The notes under the pieces were generated by a model. That model saw nothing but the letters and a program-made list of their open reading frames with translations. It searched no databases and was not told where the DNA came from. Source: Haliea sp964022665 (GTDB lineage: Bacteria > Pseudomonadota > Gammaproteobacteria > Pseudomonadales > Halieaceae). Taken from it: a stretch of DNA of 64,000 bases. Both the position numbers and the translations under genes were made by a program. Shown piece by piece: positions 8,205 to 17,362 of the stretch (its first letter is position 1; each line of letters begins with the position of its first letter). The stretch spans positions 186,001 to 250,000 of the forward strand of contig CAXIDF010000002.1 of the NCBI GenBank assembly GCA_964022665.1, given 5' to 3'.

Positions 8205-9077
8205 TCAAATTCCCGCTGCCTCCAGAGCTGCAAGGACCTGCGCATGGTAGCGCTCATCCAGAGGCGTCAAGGGTAAACGAATACCCGCCTCAATCAAGCC
8301 ACGCTGCTGCATGGCCCACTTTACCGGTATCGGGTTCGCCTCGAGAAACAGCGCGCGGTTGAGGCCGGACAAGCGCTCGTTGATACGTGCCGCCTCGCTG
8401 CGTTCACCGGCCATGGCCAGGCGGCAGAGCTCGGCCAGCGGCCGCGGCGCAATGTTCGCGGTCACCGACACATTGCCGTGCCCACCTGCGAGCATGAGTT
8501 CCATGGCTGTCGGGTCATCGCCGGAATAGATGGCGAAATCCTCCGGGCAGCGCGCCTTGAAGTCGGGTACCCGCGAGAGATCCCCGGTGGCATCCTTGAT
8601 ACCGACGATGTTGTCCAGCTCCGACAGGCGCACAACGGTGTCGTTGTCCATATCAACCGCCGTACGACCTGGCACGTTGTAGAGGATCTGCGGGATGGTG
8701 ACCGCAGCAGCCACCGCCTTGAAATGTTCGTACAGACCCCGTTGCGTCGGGCGATTATAGTATGGCGTGACCAACAGACAGGCATCCGCCCCGTTCCGGG
8801 CAGCCACGCTGGTCAGCTCGATTGCCTCGCGGGTGGAATTGGCGCCGGTTCCCGCGACCACGGGGATGCGGCCGTCAACATAGCGCACACAATGACGAAT
8901 CACCTCAAGGTGCTCCGGAACACTCAGTGTCGCGCTCTCTCCCGTCGTGCCAACGGCGCCGATGGCACTGGTGCCCGCCGCAATATGCATGTCCAGCAAG
9001 CGCTCCAGGCTACCCCAGTCGAGACTGCCGTCCGGGTGCATTGGCGTCACAAGCGCGACAATACTGCCGGTAATCAT
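8205..9077 (-). CDS. dapA: 4-hydroxy-tetrahydrodipicolinate synthase
   Basis: DapA condenses pyruvate with aspartate semialdehyde in the first committed step of lysine and diaminopimelate synthesis. The 290-residue TIM-barrel protein shows GTTGES, the tyrosine motif PYYNRP and the Schiff-base lysine in IVGIKDATGD. The ATG at 9077 (MITGSIVAL) matches the family start and has GGAG upstream; the longer frame from 9146 is not needed. It heads the dapA-bamC-MBL operon. Confidence 0.96.
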   Translation of the reverse strand: MITGSIVALVTPMHPDGSLDWGSLERLLDMHIAAGTSAIGAVGTTGESATLSVPEHLEVIRHCVRYVDGRIPVVAGTGANSTREAIELTSVAARNGADACLLVTPYYNRPTQRGLYEHFKAVAAAVTIPQILYNVPGRTAVDMDNDTVVRLSELDNIVGIKDATGDLSRVPDFKARCPEDFAIYSGDDPTAMELMLAGGHGNVSVTANIAPRPLAELCRLAMAGERSEAARINERLSGLNRALFLEANPIPVKWAMQQRGLIEAGIRLPLTPLDERYHAQVLAALEAAGI

Positions 9078-9145
9078 GGGAACATCTCCAGAAATGTGCC
9101 GGGCGCCGGCCACTGCCGCTGAACGCCGGAGTAAAGAAGAGCGCA

Positions 9146-9173
9146 ATTATCCATGCATGCAACGCGAAGACAA
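9146..9173 (-). promoter_or_regulatory. Candidate sigma-70 promoter for dapA operon
   Basis: On the minus strand TTGTCT and GATAAT are separated by 16 bases, and the inferred start near 9139 leaves a leader of about 60 bases to dapA. The -10 matches five of six consensus bases and the -35 four of six. Confidence 0.4.
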
Positions 9174-9243
9174 CCGCGATACGCTAAAATGCACCGCGGG
9201 CGCGCCGCACGATTCTGCGCCAAAACAAGCCACGGAGTATACC

Positions 9244-9768
9244 ATGAGACCTTCCAGCCCCGCCCAGTGGTTTCTCACCGCGATCCTCCTGCTGCCAGCC
9301 GCACTGGCAGGAATGGCACTGCCAGCCAGCGCCCAGCAGCCGGTCACGGTCAGCCCACCGTCCAAGCTCACCCTCTCATTCATGGCGCAGCAGCGCGCCA
9401 GCATCGACGAGCTCGCCCGGCGCGAGCTGGGGCAAGCCATCAGCGGCGACCCGGACCGCGACATCCGCCTGCTGCAGCGATTGCTAGACCGGGGCATCGT
9501 CAAGGCCGAGGACGTTGGCACGCTGCAGGCCATGGGCGTGGTGCTGGGCGACCTGCTGGCCGGTGAACTGGGGCTGGACTGGGTCACTTACGAAGACGAC
9601 AGCGGGCGCAGCCGGGCCCTGCACGATGCACAGACCGACACCTACCTGTTTCCGGTGACCATGATCTCACGCCGCCAGCAGGTGGGTAACGAGAAACCGG
9701 TGGCGGCCATCTACGTAGATGCCAAGGCCGTGGTAGAGCAGGCGCGACCCAAGCTGCCTTTCCAGTGA
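9244..9768 (+). CDS. Secreted DUF3806-like protein
   Basis: This 174-residue protein has a Sec signal peptide (residues about 1-30, ending in ASA) followed by a soluble domain. The segment GVVLGDLLAGELGLDWVTYEDDSGRSRAL and the later FPVTMISRR are typical of DUF3806, a family without known function. CGGAG precedes the ATG at 9244; a longer frame upstream has no supporting signal. It lies divergent from dapA and about 80 bases before the MCE transporter genes, so cotranscription with them is possible but unproven. Confidence 0.65.
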   Translation: MRPSSPAQWFLTAILLLPAALAGMALPASAQQPVTVSPPSKLTLSFMAQQRASIDELARRELGQAISGDPDRDIRLLQRLLDRGIVKAEDVGTLQAMGVVLGDLLAGELGLDWVTYEDDSGRSRALHDAQTDTYLFPVTMISRRQQVGNEKPVAAIYVDAKAVVEQARPKLPFQ

Positions 9769-9847
9769 AGCCCCAGCCGCGGCTGGCTAGCCATTCCAGG
9801 GGATTGGGTTTAGCATGGTCTGCCTTTCCATCAGGATGCCCCAGGGT

Positions 9848-10981
9848 ATGAACCAGCCGGCCGCCGGCTTCGAGTTGCACACCGACAGCTCACCGACATC
9901 TGCCACCCTCAGCCTCTATGGCAACTGGGTGGACGCCGATGTGGTTCCCGCCTTTCCACAGCTCAGGGCAGAGCTCGCGGCTGTAGGCGCCGATGAGCTG
10001 CGTCTCGACTGCACTGAACTGGGCGACTGGAACACGTTGCTGATGTCCTTCCTCCTGCGATGTGCAAGCTACTGCGCGGAGCGCGGCATCACGCTGAATA
10101 CCGAGGCACTACCCGAGAACGCGAGGCGCTTGCTGTCAATCGCGACCTCCGTGCCGGCCCACAAGCGCAAAGAGGCGGCCTCCCTGCCCTGGTGGCAGCT
10201 ACGCAGCCCATCGAAAGCGTTGCGTGAGTTACTGGATGACCTGCGCGAGTCACTGGCTTTCTTCGGTGACATCTGCATAGCGCTGGGCGCGCTCATAGCG
10301 GGCAAGGCCAATACCCGTTTCGCGGATTTCCGCACTTTTTGCTACCAATCCGGCCCCGATGCCTTTGCCATCATCAGCCTGACCAGCATACTGGTGGGTA
10401 TGATTCTCGGTTATCTGGGCGCGGTGCAACTGCAGCAATTCGGCGCCGGCATTTACGTGGCCGACCTGGTCACCATCGGCCTGCTGCGCGAAATGGGACC
10501 GTTGATGACCGCGATCGTCATGGCCGGGCGCACCGGCGCCGCCTATGCCGCCCAGCTTGGCACCATGCAGGCGAACGAGGAGATTGACGCTGTGCGCACG
10601 CTGGGCGTCTCGCCGATCGAATTCCTGGTGGTGCCGCGAGTACTGGCGCTGCTGGTTACCATGCCATTGCTGACCATCTACGCTAACCTGCTGGGCATCG
10701 TCGGCGGTGGCATCGTCGCCGGCGGCATGGGAATTTCCATGCTGCAATACACCAGCCAGGCCGGACTCGCTGTGAGCCTCGCCCACATCGGTGTAGGCCT
10801 ACTGAAAAGTGTGGTCTTCGCCGTGCTGATCGCCATTGCTGGATGCCGTTCCGGCATCCAGTCCGGGCGCAATTCCGCCGGGGTTGGCAGGGCGGCAACA
10901 GAAGCCGTGGTCACGGCCCTCGTCTACCTGATTGTGGCTGACGCCTCCATCAACATCCTGTTCCAGCACCTGGGTATCTGA
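9848..10981 (+). CDS. MlaE-family ABC transporter permease with N-terminal STAS domain
   Basis: This 377-residue inner-membrane permease belongs to the MlaE family, which moves phospholipids or other hydrophobic compounds with an MCE protein. Residues about 1-110 form a STAS-like domain (strand TLSLYGNW, then LRLDCTELGDWNT), a role filled by the separate protein MlaB in E. coli. The C-terminal 250 residues hold the permease helices, including LLREMGPLMTAIVMAGRTGAA and GTMQANEEIDAVRTLGVSP, which are family hallmarks. The ATG at 9848 follows CAGGG. Its stop overlaps the ATPase start by one base (TGATG). Confidence 0.92.
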   Translation: MNQPAAGFELHTDSSPTSATLSLYGNWVDADVVPAFPQLRAELAAVGADELRLDCTELGDWNTLLMSFLLRCASYCAERGITLNTEALPENARRLLSIATSVPAHKRKEAASLPWWQLRSPSKALRELLDDLRESLAFFGDICIALGALIAGKANTRFADFRTFCYQSGPDAFAIISLTSILVGMILGYLGAVQLQQFGAGIYVADLVTIGLLREMGPLMTAIVMAGRTGAAYAAQLGTMQANEEIDAVRTLGVSPIEFLVVPRVLALLVTMPLLTIYANLLGIVGGGIVAGGMGISMLQYTSQAGLAVSLAHIGVGLLKSVVFAVLIAIAGCRSGIQSGRNSAGVGRAATEAVVTALVYLIVADASINILFQHLGI

Positions 10982-11757
10982 TGGCGTCCGCCGAGCGCGA
11001 AGTGCATATCGAGGTACGCGATCTCACGATGGCGTTTGGCAGCAATGTCATTCAGCGCGAACTCAGCTTCCCGGTCTACCGCGGCGATATCTTCGTGATT
11101 ATGGGCGGCAGCGGCTGCGGCAAGAGCACGCTGCTGAAACACATGCTCGGCCTGCTCGAGCCCGCGGCGGGCGAAATCCTGTTTTCCGGCACCAGCTTCA
11201 CGCGCGCCAGTGCAAGCGCGCGCGATGTCATGCGCCGCAGCTGGGGCATCACCTACCAGTCGGGGGGCCTGTTCGGCGCCATGACGCTGGAAGAGAACGT
11301 GGGCTTGCCCCTGCAGCTCTATACCGACTACACGGCGACGCAGATCAAGGACGTGGTACGCTACAAATTATCACTGGTCGGCCTGGGTGGCTTTGAAAGC
11401 TACTACCCCTCGGAAATCAGCGGCGGCATGAACAAACGGGCAGCCCTGGCGCGCGCGATCGCACTGGACCCCGAGATCCTGTTCTTCGACGAGCCTTCGG
11501 CGGGGCTGGACCCGATCAGTTCCAGGCTGCTGGACGACCTGATCCAGCAGCTTACCGAATCGATTGGCGCCACTGTGGTGATGGTCACCCACGAATTGCC
11601 GAGTATATTCGCCATTGCCAACAACAGCGTCTATCTTGACGCCAGCACACGCACGATGATCGCTTACGGCGACCCGAAGCACTTGCGTGAACACAGCGAG
11701 GAAGCCGTTGTGAGACAATTCCTGACACGTAGCGCCGCCGCAGGAGAAGGCACCTGA
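10981..11757 (+). CDS. MlaF-type ABC transporter ATP-binding protein
   Basis: This 258-residue ATPase energises the lipid transporter. The Walker A GGSGCGKST, a Q-loop (ITYQSGGLF), an ISGGMNKR signature typical of Mla ATPases, the Walker B ILFFDEPSAGLDP and the switch His in VTHE are all visible. It starts inside the stop of the permease gene and its own stop overlaps the MCE gene by one base, so the three products are translated in step. Confidence 0.94.
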   Translation: MASAEREVHIEVRDLTMAFGSNVIQRELSFPVYRGDIFVIMGGSGCGKSTLLKHMLGLLEPAAGEILFSGTSFTRASASARDVMRRSWGITYQSGGLFGAMTLEENVGLPLQLYTDYTATQIKDVVRYKLSLVGLGGFESYYPSEISGGMNKRAALARAIALDPEILFFDEPSAGLDPISSRLLDDLIQQLTESIGATVVMVTHELPSIFAIANNSVYLDASTRTMIAYGDPKHLREHSEEAVVRQFLTRSAAAGEGT

Positions 11758-12728
11758 TGTCTGATGAAAGAGCACACAGCGTCGCCATTGGCGGCTTTAT
11801 TATCGGCGCCATGCTCATCGCCCTGGCAACCATGATCTTCGTGCTCGGTTCCGGCCTAGGCAGCGACCGCAGCAAGGTGGTGATGGTATTCGACAGCTCG
11901 GTGAAGGGCCTGACTGTGGGCGCACCGGTGACCTTGCGCGGCGTGGAGATTGGGCAGGTCACCGGCATCAACCTGCTGTTGGATAGTAACACAGCAAAGC
12001 TCATCATGCAGGTAGAGGCCGAGTTGTCCGGCGAGAGTGTGCAGATGACGGAACAACCCTCTGTCGCACTTATCGACCACCTGATCGGCCGTGGCCTCCG
12101 CGCCCAGCTGAATATCCAAAGCCTGCTCACCGGCCTGCTTTATGTGCAGCTGGACTTCCATCCCGGAACCCCCGTGGACCTCCCCGCAATTAACTCCGAG
12201 TACGCGCAAATACCCACGATACCGACTGAACTGGAGCGTATTGTGAGTCAGATTGAGGGCCTGGACATCGCGCAGATGGCCGCAGACCTACAGAGCATTG
12301 CAAGCAACGTGGGGGCGTTTGTTGCGCAGGAGCCCTTCCAACAGCTGCCGGCAGATGTCGGGCAAACACTGGCAAGCTTACGCTCGCTCACGAACGAGTT
12401 GCAGGGCACACTGTCCACCGCGCGGCCAGGGATAGAACGTGTGCTGGACAACTCCAATGCGCTGGTCAGTGGCGCCTCAGATGCGCTACCCAAATTGACC
12501 TCACTGCTTGAGGACAACATGGTCATACTGCGCAGCGCAACGGAGCGTTTCGAAAGCACCATGGGAGAGATCGACGGGCTGGTATCCGCCGACTCCGCCA
12601 CCACCTATCGCCTCAACGAAGCACTGCGCGAACTTGCGCTGGCCGGCAGGGCTCTGCAGATGTTGGCAAAAACACTGGAGGAGCAACCCGAGTCACTGCT
12701 CCGAGGCAAAAGCGAGAACAGCCAATGA
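11757..12728 (+). CDS. MCE (MlaD) family substrate-binding protein
   Basis: This 323-residue protein has one N-terminal membrane helix (about residues 8-30) and an MCE domain at about residues 38-120 (VFDSSVKGLTVGAPVTLRGVEIGQV). A long alpha-helical tail follows that in relatives forms a tunnel across the periplasm. It is expected to sit in the inner membrane facing the periplasm and pass lipid to or from the permease. It overlaps the ATPase gene by one base and the lipoprotein gene by four. Confidence 0.92.
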   Translation: MSDERAHSVAIGGFIIGAMLIALATMIFVLGSGLGSDRSKVVMVFDSSVKGLTVGAPVTLRGVEIGQVTGINLLLDSNTAKLIMQVEAELSGESVQMTEQPSVALIDHLIGRGLRAQLNIQSLLTGLLYVQLDFHPGTPVDLPAINSEYAQIPTIPTELERIVSQIEGLDIAQMAADLQSIASNVGAFVAQEPFQQLPADVGQTLASLRSLTNELQGTLSTARPGIERVLDNSNALVSGASDALPKLTSLLEDNMVILRSATERFESTMGEIDGLVSADSATTYRLNEALRELALAGRALQMLAKTLEEQPESLLRGKSENSQ

Positions 12729-13333
12729 CCCCGATAAAGCTCTTCGGCATCGCCGCTACCCTCTTCCTGGTGGCCTGTGGCAGTTCGCCGCAGCACCAGT
12801 ACTACCTGCTCAATAGCAAGACCCAGGCACCGGCGTCGGGCGAGGCACCCTCGCTGGGCGTGGGGCCCATCACCATACCGGAATACCTGAACCGTTCCGG
12901 CATGGTCTACAGCGAAGACGGCAACCGGCTGCATGTTGCCCGCTACGAGCGCTGGGCCGAACCGCTGGAAGATGGTATCCAGCGTGTGCTGGGGCTAAAC
13001 CTGTCCGCAGCGCTGGGCACGCAGAACATTCGCCCGCACCCGTGGACGCGCAATGATATTCCCGAGTACGCCGTGCAGGTATGGCTGTTGGGTTTGAACG
13101 CCGGAGGCAACGAGGCCGAGCTGGTGGCGGAGTGGCGGGTGACCCGCCGTGGCGAGGAACCAGACAGCGAGGTCACTCAGCGCATCAGCCGCCTGGCGAC
13201 GTCGCTCGCAGGGCCAGACTGGCAGGCCGCCGACACAGCAGCGGCCTACAGCGAACTACTGCAGCGCCTCAGCGACGAGATCGCCGGCGTGATTCGCACG
13301 CAGATGGAAGGGGCTGCGAGCGATCAAAACTGA
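12725..13333 (+). CDS. ABC-type transport auxiliary lipoprotein (PqiC-like)
   Basis: This 202-residue lipoprotein has the lipobox LVAC at about residues 15-18 and the YYLL motif just after it that marks the PqiC/DUF330 family. PqiC-type proteins sit in the outer membrane and partner MCE proteins that span the periplasm. The ATGA overlap with the MCE gene and its place as the last gene of the operon support this. The 3' end overlaps the convergent SDR gene by 10 bases. Confidence 0.88.
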   Translation: MTPIKLFGIAATLFLVACGSSPQHQYYLLNSKTQAPASGEAPSLGVGPITIPEYLNRSGMVYSEDGNRLHVARYERWAEPLEDGIQRVLGLNLSAALGTQNIRPHPWTRNDIPEYAVQVWLLGLNAGGNEAELVAEWRVTRRGEEPDSEVTQRISRLATSLAGPDWQAADTAAAYSELLQRLSDEIAGVIRTQMEGAASDQN

Positions 13334-14088
13334 TCGCTGCGCAGCATGGCGTCCGAACCACCGTCGACAAAGAACACAGAGCCGCAAACGAAATCCGCCT
13401 CTTCGCTGAGCATAAAGCGCATCACATTGGCGATTTGCGCCGGCTGCGCGGTTTGGCCCCAGGGCACCATGGCGCTGAAATCACGCATCACGCTTCCCAG
13501 CTCTTGATCAGCAAACACCTGCTGCGTCAGGGGGGTATCGGTAATGCCGGGGGCAACGGCATTCAGACGCACGCCGGCTTTGGCCCAGGCCACCACATTG
13601 CGCCGCATCCACACCGTCAGCGCGTGCTTGGAGGCCGAGTACACCGTCTGGCCCGCTTCCGCCTGTGCTACATCCAACGCTGCCGGCTCATCCCCGGCCA
13701 GAAAGGCCTGTGCCAACGGATGTGAGGTCTCGGTCATGGGGGCAGAGTTGGAGCTCACCAGCAGCACGGTACCGCGCCGCTTGCCCACCAGATCCTGCAC
13801 GCCCGTGGCCATGGCTACCGCCGCGAAATAATTCACGGCCGCAATGATGCGCGGCGGTGCTACCGGCGGCAGACCGGCGCAGGGAATAAACCCGTCCAGA
13901 CCGTCAGCGGCGCGCTCACGCAAAGCGGCCAGCGCGGTATCACGGCCCTCCTGCGTGGACAGGTCGGCAATGATGTCGCCCTCCTTGATGTCGATCGAAA
14001 TCACTTCGTGACCCGCCGCACACAGCTGCTCACGCAGCGCAGCACCGATACCTGTGGCGCCGCCGGTCATGGCGTAGCGTTTTTTCAT
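13324..14088 (-). CDS. 3-alpha-hydroxysteroid dehydrogenase-like SDR
   Basis: This 254-residue SDR resembles the 3-alpha-hydroxysteroid dehydrogenase/carbonyl reductase of Comamonas testosteroni along its length. Shared features include a glycine motif GGATGIG, IIADLSTQEGR, DGFIPCAG, VNYF, the active-site YSASK with ALTV, GVRLNAVAPG and the C-terminal DGGSDAM. It would interconvert a 3-hydroxy and 3-keto steroid or another carbonyl substrate using NAD(P). It is a single gene between the lipid transporter operon, with which it converges, and a lipoprotein gene. Steroid specificity is inferred from similarity only. Confidence 0.8.
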   Translation of the reverse strand: MKKRYAMTGGATGIGAALREQLCAAGHEVISIDIKEGDIIADLSTQEGRDTALAALRERAADGLDGFIPCAGLPPVAPPRIIAAVNYFAAVAMATGVQDLVGKRRGTVLLVSSNSAPMTETSHPLAQAFLAGDEPAALDVAQAEAGQTVYSASKHALTVWMRRNVVAWAKAGVRLNAVAPGITDTPLTQQVFADQELGSVMRDFSAMVPWGQTAQPAQIANVMRFMLSEEADFVCGSVFFVDGGSDAMLRSDQF

Positions 14089-14487
14089 GCTGGTACTCCC
14101 TGATTCTGGTTGTTCAATAGACGGCGCTATTGTCGCGCGTGCGGCAGCGCCTGTGTGTGAGGACCCAAAATGCCTCGCAGCAAGCTCAACTTACTGAACC
14201 GGCGCTACAGGACTGAGGTCACGCTCCTGCACTTTTCGCCCGATGAAAGGCCTCATTGGCATCATAAACCTTGAAAACCACGCTCCCGATACACTCTCGG
14301 CGCTAATGAAGCAGACGTATCAGGACGCAATGACGCCACTTCAGAAAGATCTTGGGTTAGTCTAACCATGCTGACGTAATATTACATGAGCCATTTGGCC
14401 CAAACGCAGTATCCGGCGGCAAAGGACCTTGCTGCCACTGATATTTTTACGCTCGCACGAGCAAAAATGCGCGCAGGAGGTTACCGG
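14089..14487. other. Intergenic region, 399 bases, with two adjacent palindromes
   Basis: No convincing gene is seen. A 34-codon frame at 14170-14274 has GAGGA upstream but no other support. Two dyads lie near the downstream gene: GGTTAG-T-CTAACC at 14355-14367 and the palindrome GTAATATTAC at 14376-14385. They may mark an operator or promoter for the lipoprotein gene at 14488; no clear -35/-10 pair was found. Confidence 0.5.
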
Positions 14488-16818
14488 ATGAGGCTACCCA
14501 TTCAGCCACCAACGCCCGCAATGTGGCGTCAAACCTTGTCGGCCGCCTGTATCGTGCTTCTGTGCGCCTGTAGCGCGGAATCGGACGAATCCGATCGGGT
14601 AGAGTCCGCCGCTGCAGCCACCGACATTGTGGTACCCCTGCAGCCGCAAGAGATTGCGGGCAAATGGCAGGGCTTGTTGAGCTGCGCCGGCCGAGATTTC
14701 CCCGTGAACCTTTCAGTGGCTGCTCTTGAAGACAATCAGCTTGAAGTCAAATGGACTCTGGAGCCAGCCCTTGGACGGCAGGGTTACATTTCACCCGATG
14801 GTCGCACCGAGATTAATGACCGACTGCTGCCGGGTGAGTACGATCCGGTTACTGGCCATGCCGCGGCTCAGGAGCGAGTCCATAACCGCCCACTGGCACT
14901 GCAACTGCTGTTTGGCGATGACATCGCGTTGCTTGGTTTTCAGCGCTGCGACCTCGGACTGTTACAGCGAGCGCCCGCCAAAGCCCTGCTCGAACTGCAA
15001 CGCGAACTGGTACTGATTCAGGAACCCGTGGTAATCCGCGCCGAGGATCAGCAGGGTGAATGTCCCGAAGAACTGCGATCGTGGATTCAAGCGGGTTTGG
15101 ACCTACCACTGGAGAACAACGGTCGCGGTGATACCAGCGCGCTCTGGACCGCAGCAGTGACTACACCCATTTTCGGCAAACCAGTGGCAGAACTCGGGGC
15201 ACAGCGGCGCATCGACCTGCGGCGAGCACTGGCGGGGCGCTGCATGGTTCGCGGCGACCGCCGCCAGAAAGCGGTAGTCGGGGCACTCATGCATATCACC
15301 GACTACCGTTCTTTTCGTGAGGGACGCATGATTCAACTGGCCCAACCCGTTGCAAAAACGTGGCTGACAGATCGAGCACAACCACTACTGAACGCGGTTC
15401 CGTTGCCCGTGCTGTCACAGACTACGAGCCAGGCACTAGGCCGCATTCCTCACGCGTTCAACTTTGACCACCTGTTAGCGGAAACCGGTAGCTACGATGC
15501 AGATACCTACGCGCAACAGATGTTGACAGTGAACGATGCGCTTGCCGCGCGACGCCGGGAACAGGACTACCTGGAAAACATGCACAATGCGCGCTTTTTC
15601 ATGCTGCTCGAGTTATGGCAAGCAGCGCTGGCCCGGGACGATATAGCCGACGCACCGACTGAAGCATTGGTTGCGGCGGAACTGGTGGGCAAAGCAGAAG
15701 CGCACATCCTCGAAACTGCTACAGCAAAAGACGCAGCACAAATGGCTGACTGGGTGGCCGGCGTGGAAGCGGAATTGGTGTGTAGCAAGACGACACAAAA
15801 AGCCTGCTCACAGGCAGCGAACCTGTTTGCAGACAGACTTGAGGTGTTAGCCGACCAATTCGCGGAAGACGAGGCCAGAACCCTGGCGACACTGGAAGAC
15901 GCAGCGCCAACGCTGCAAAACCTCGCTTCACTCGTGGCCGCAAATGTCGCACTCCTGCGCGCGTACGCCCGTACAGTGACATACGGGGACTTTCCCGATG
16001 TTCTTGAGAGCTACCAGGCCCTGCGTTTTGACTGGCAGCGAGAGTTGGAAGAAGCCCTTGCGGCGCAGCTCACAGCAGCGCGCACCACATCCGCGTTAAC
16101 CAAGCTGGATGCGCGCTACTTTGCGGCCAGTGATCTAATCGATCGCGCGGAGCGCCATCTCGAGCGCCTGGGTAAGGTTTACGATCAGCAGCTCTCCGGA
16201 TCCCGCCCCTTCGTCGATACGGGCGCGGACGCCTATCTCAATGCGCTATACAACCAGGAATTCGCAACCCTGGCTCGCATGGACGTGAAGCTTCTGGCCG
16301 GAGTGGCGCCGATATTCCGCTTCATGGCACAGCAAATCAACGCCGTCAGCAGCCTGCTGGGCAGCGCAGGACGCCCGCTGAGTAGCGCCGCCCGCGAGCT
16401 GAACACGCCGAGCGCGGTAACGGCCGTGGCCTTGCGTTACTTGCTGGAGTTCGAGGACACGTACGCATCGTGTTTGGGCGCGGACGCTGCCACCATCACG
16501 TTTACGGAACGTGTGGACTCCGTCACTCGCACAGGTGGCGGTATCGAGCTCAGTCGCATTCGCGGCGTACCGGTATCCAATACCTACCGCATCAAACGCG
16601 AGCACCTGGATCTATTCCAGGATGTATTCAGTCGCCCTGAATCGCCCGGCGCCGAGGGCCTGTTCGAAGCGCTGTTCGAGTTACAGGGAGTGAACGAGCT
16701 GACCGATGCCGTCACGGAACTTATGGAGCAGCACCGGTGTGACTCTGAAGCAGTGCAGGGTTTTGAAAAGGGATTGTTAGCCTACTACGCGAATCGCAAG
16801 GGCCTTTGGGGTCGATAA
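14488..16818 (+). CDS. Large lipoprotein of unknown function
   Basis: The product is a 776-residue predicted lipoprotein. The ATG at 14488 has AGGAGG seven bases upstream, and the peptide then has a hydrophobic stretch ending in the lipobox LCAC (Cys about 28). Longer upstream frames lack these signals. A beta-rich segment (about 60-150) reads like a carbohydrate- or lipid-binding sandwich, including GKWQGLLSCAG. From about residue 290 the protein is largely alpha-helical and Glu/Ala/Leu-rich. Several Cys residues could form disulfides in the periplasm. I recognise no family. It stands alone, with flanking genes on the opposite strand, so context gives no function. Confidence 0.7.
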   Translation: MRLPIQPPTPAMWRQTLSAACIVLLCACSAESDESDRVESAAAATDIVVPLQPQEIAGKWQGLLSCAGRDFPVNLSVAALEDNQLEVKWTLEPALGRQGYISPDGRTEINDRLLPGEYDPVTGHAAAQERVHNRPLALQLLFGDDIALLGFQRCDLGLLQRAPAKALLELQRELVLIQEPVVIRAEDQQGECPEELRSWIQAGLDLPLENNGRGDTSALWTAAVTTPIFGKPVAELGAQRRIDLRRALAGRCMVRGDRRQKAVVGALMHITDYRSFREGRMIQLAQPVAKTWLTDRAQPLLNAVPLPVLSQTTSQALGRIPHAFNFDHLLAETGSYDADTYAQQMLTVNDALAARRREQDYLENMHNARFFMLLELWQAALARDDIADAPTEALVAAELVGKAEAHILETATAKDAAQMADWVAGVEAELVCSKTTQKACSQAANLFADRLEVLADQFAEDEARTLATLEDAAPTLQNLASLVAANVALLRAYARTVTYGDFPDVLESYQALRFDWQRELEEALAAQLTAARTTSALTKLDARYFAASDLIDRAERHLERLGKVYDQQLSGSRPFVDTGADAYLNALYNQEFATLARMDVKLLAGVAPIFRFMAQQINAVSSLLGSAGRPLSSAARELNTPSAVTAVALRYLLEFEDTYASCLGADAATITFTERVDSVTRTGGGIELSRIRGVPVSNTYRIKREHLDLFQDVFSRPESPGAEGLFEALFELQGVNELTDAVTELMEQHRCDSEAVQGFEKGLLAYYANRKGLWGR

Positions 16819-16924
16819 ACTGGCACAAACCTCCGGAGAACAGGAAGGACCAAACTGCCTCCTTCTCCGCGACGGTCGATCACGAAAACCTGAGCAACCT
16901 AGCGATCGACGTCGTGGTGCACTT

Positions 16925-17362
16925 CTACACCGAATTGCCGCGATGCGGCCCGCCCAGCCACAGAGCAACTATTGCCAGCACCACCACAACCCCCGCCGCA
17001 AAAACGGCCACCGGCACTCCCAGCACCACGCTTTCCAGGTTACCCGAATGGATTGAGCCGCCATAGCGATCTGCAAGGACATACGCCACCAGCACACCGC
17101 CCATCACACAGATATTCAACAGACTGGCAATAGCTACCGCGCCGCGCCACCAGGTGAGCCACAATGCCAGCAGGCCGAGCGCACAATGGGTTGTGAGCTG
17201 CCATACCTCATGCAGCCGTGCATGGGGCGGCCAAGCCTCATTGAGCACATGCGACGGGTTGATCTCCAGATACGGAATCACCAGCGCATACACCAGCACC
17301 CCGAATGTGACACACGTCTTGGCAAGCATTTTCTTTGCCATCATGGTGAATAACGCGCTCAT
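16925..17362 (-). CDS. Four-helix integral membrane protein, unknown function
   Basis: This 145-residue protein has four predicted membrane segments (about residues 10-30, 55-75, 80-100 and 115-137). A conserved-looking loop between the first two, HARLHEVWQL, carries several His residues. No family is recognised. Its ATG overlaps the stop of the NmrA-like gene (ATGA at 17359-17362), so the two are translationally coupled and probably act together. Alternative in-frame Met codons lie six and seven residues further on. Confidence 0.65.
   Translation of the reverse strand: MSALFTMMAKKMLAKTCVTFGVLVYALVIPYLEINPSHVLNEAWPPHARLHEVWQLTTHCALGLLALWLTWWRGAVAIASLLNICVMGGVLVAYVLADRYGGSIHSGNLESVVLGVPVAVFAAGVVVVLAIVALWLGGPHRGNSV

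Noticed and set aside
14170..14274. 34-codon frame with GAGGA upstream in the intergenic region
   Set aside because: Too short, no hydrophobic or known motif and no conserved neighbour relation; likely chance.
16833..16868. Imperfect hairpin after the large lipoprotein gene
   Set aside because: The stem is bulged and no U-run follows; not convincing as a terminator.
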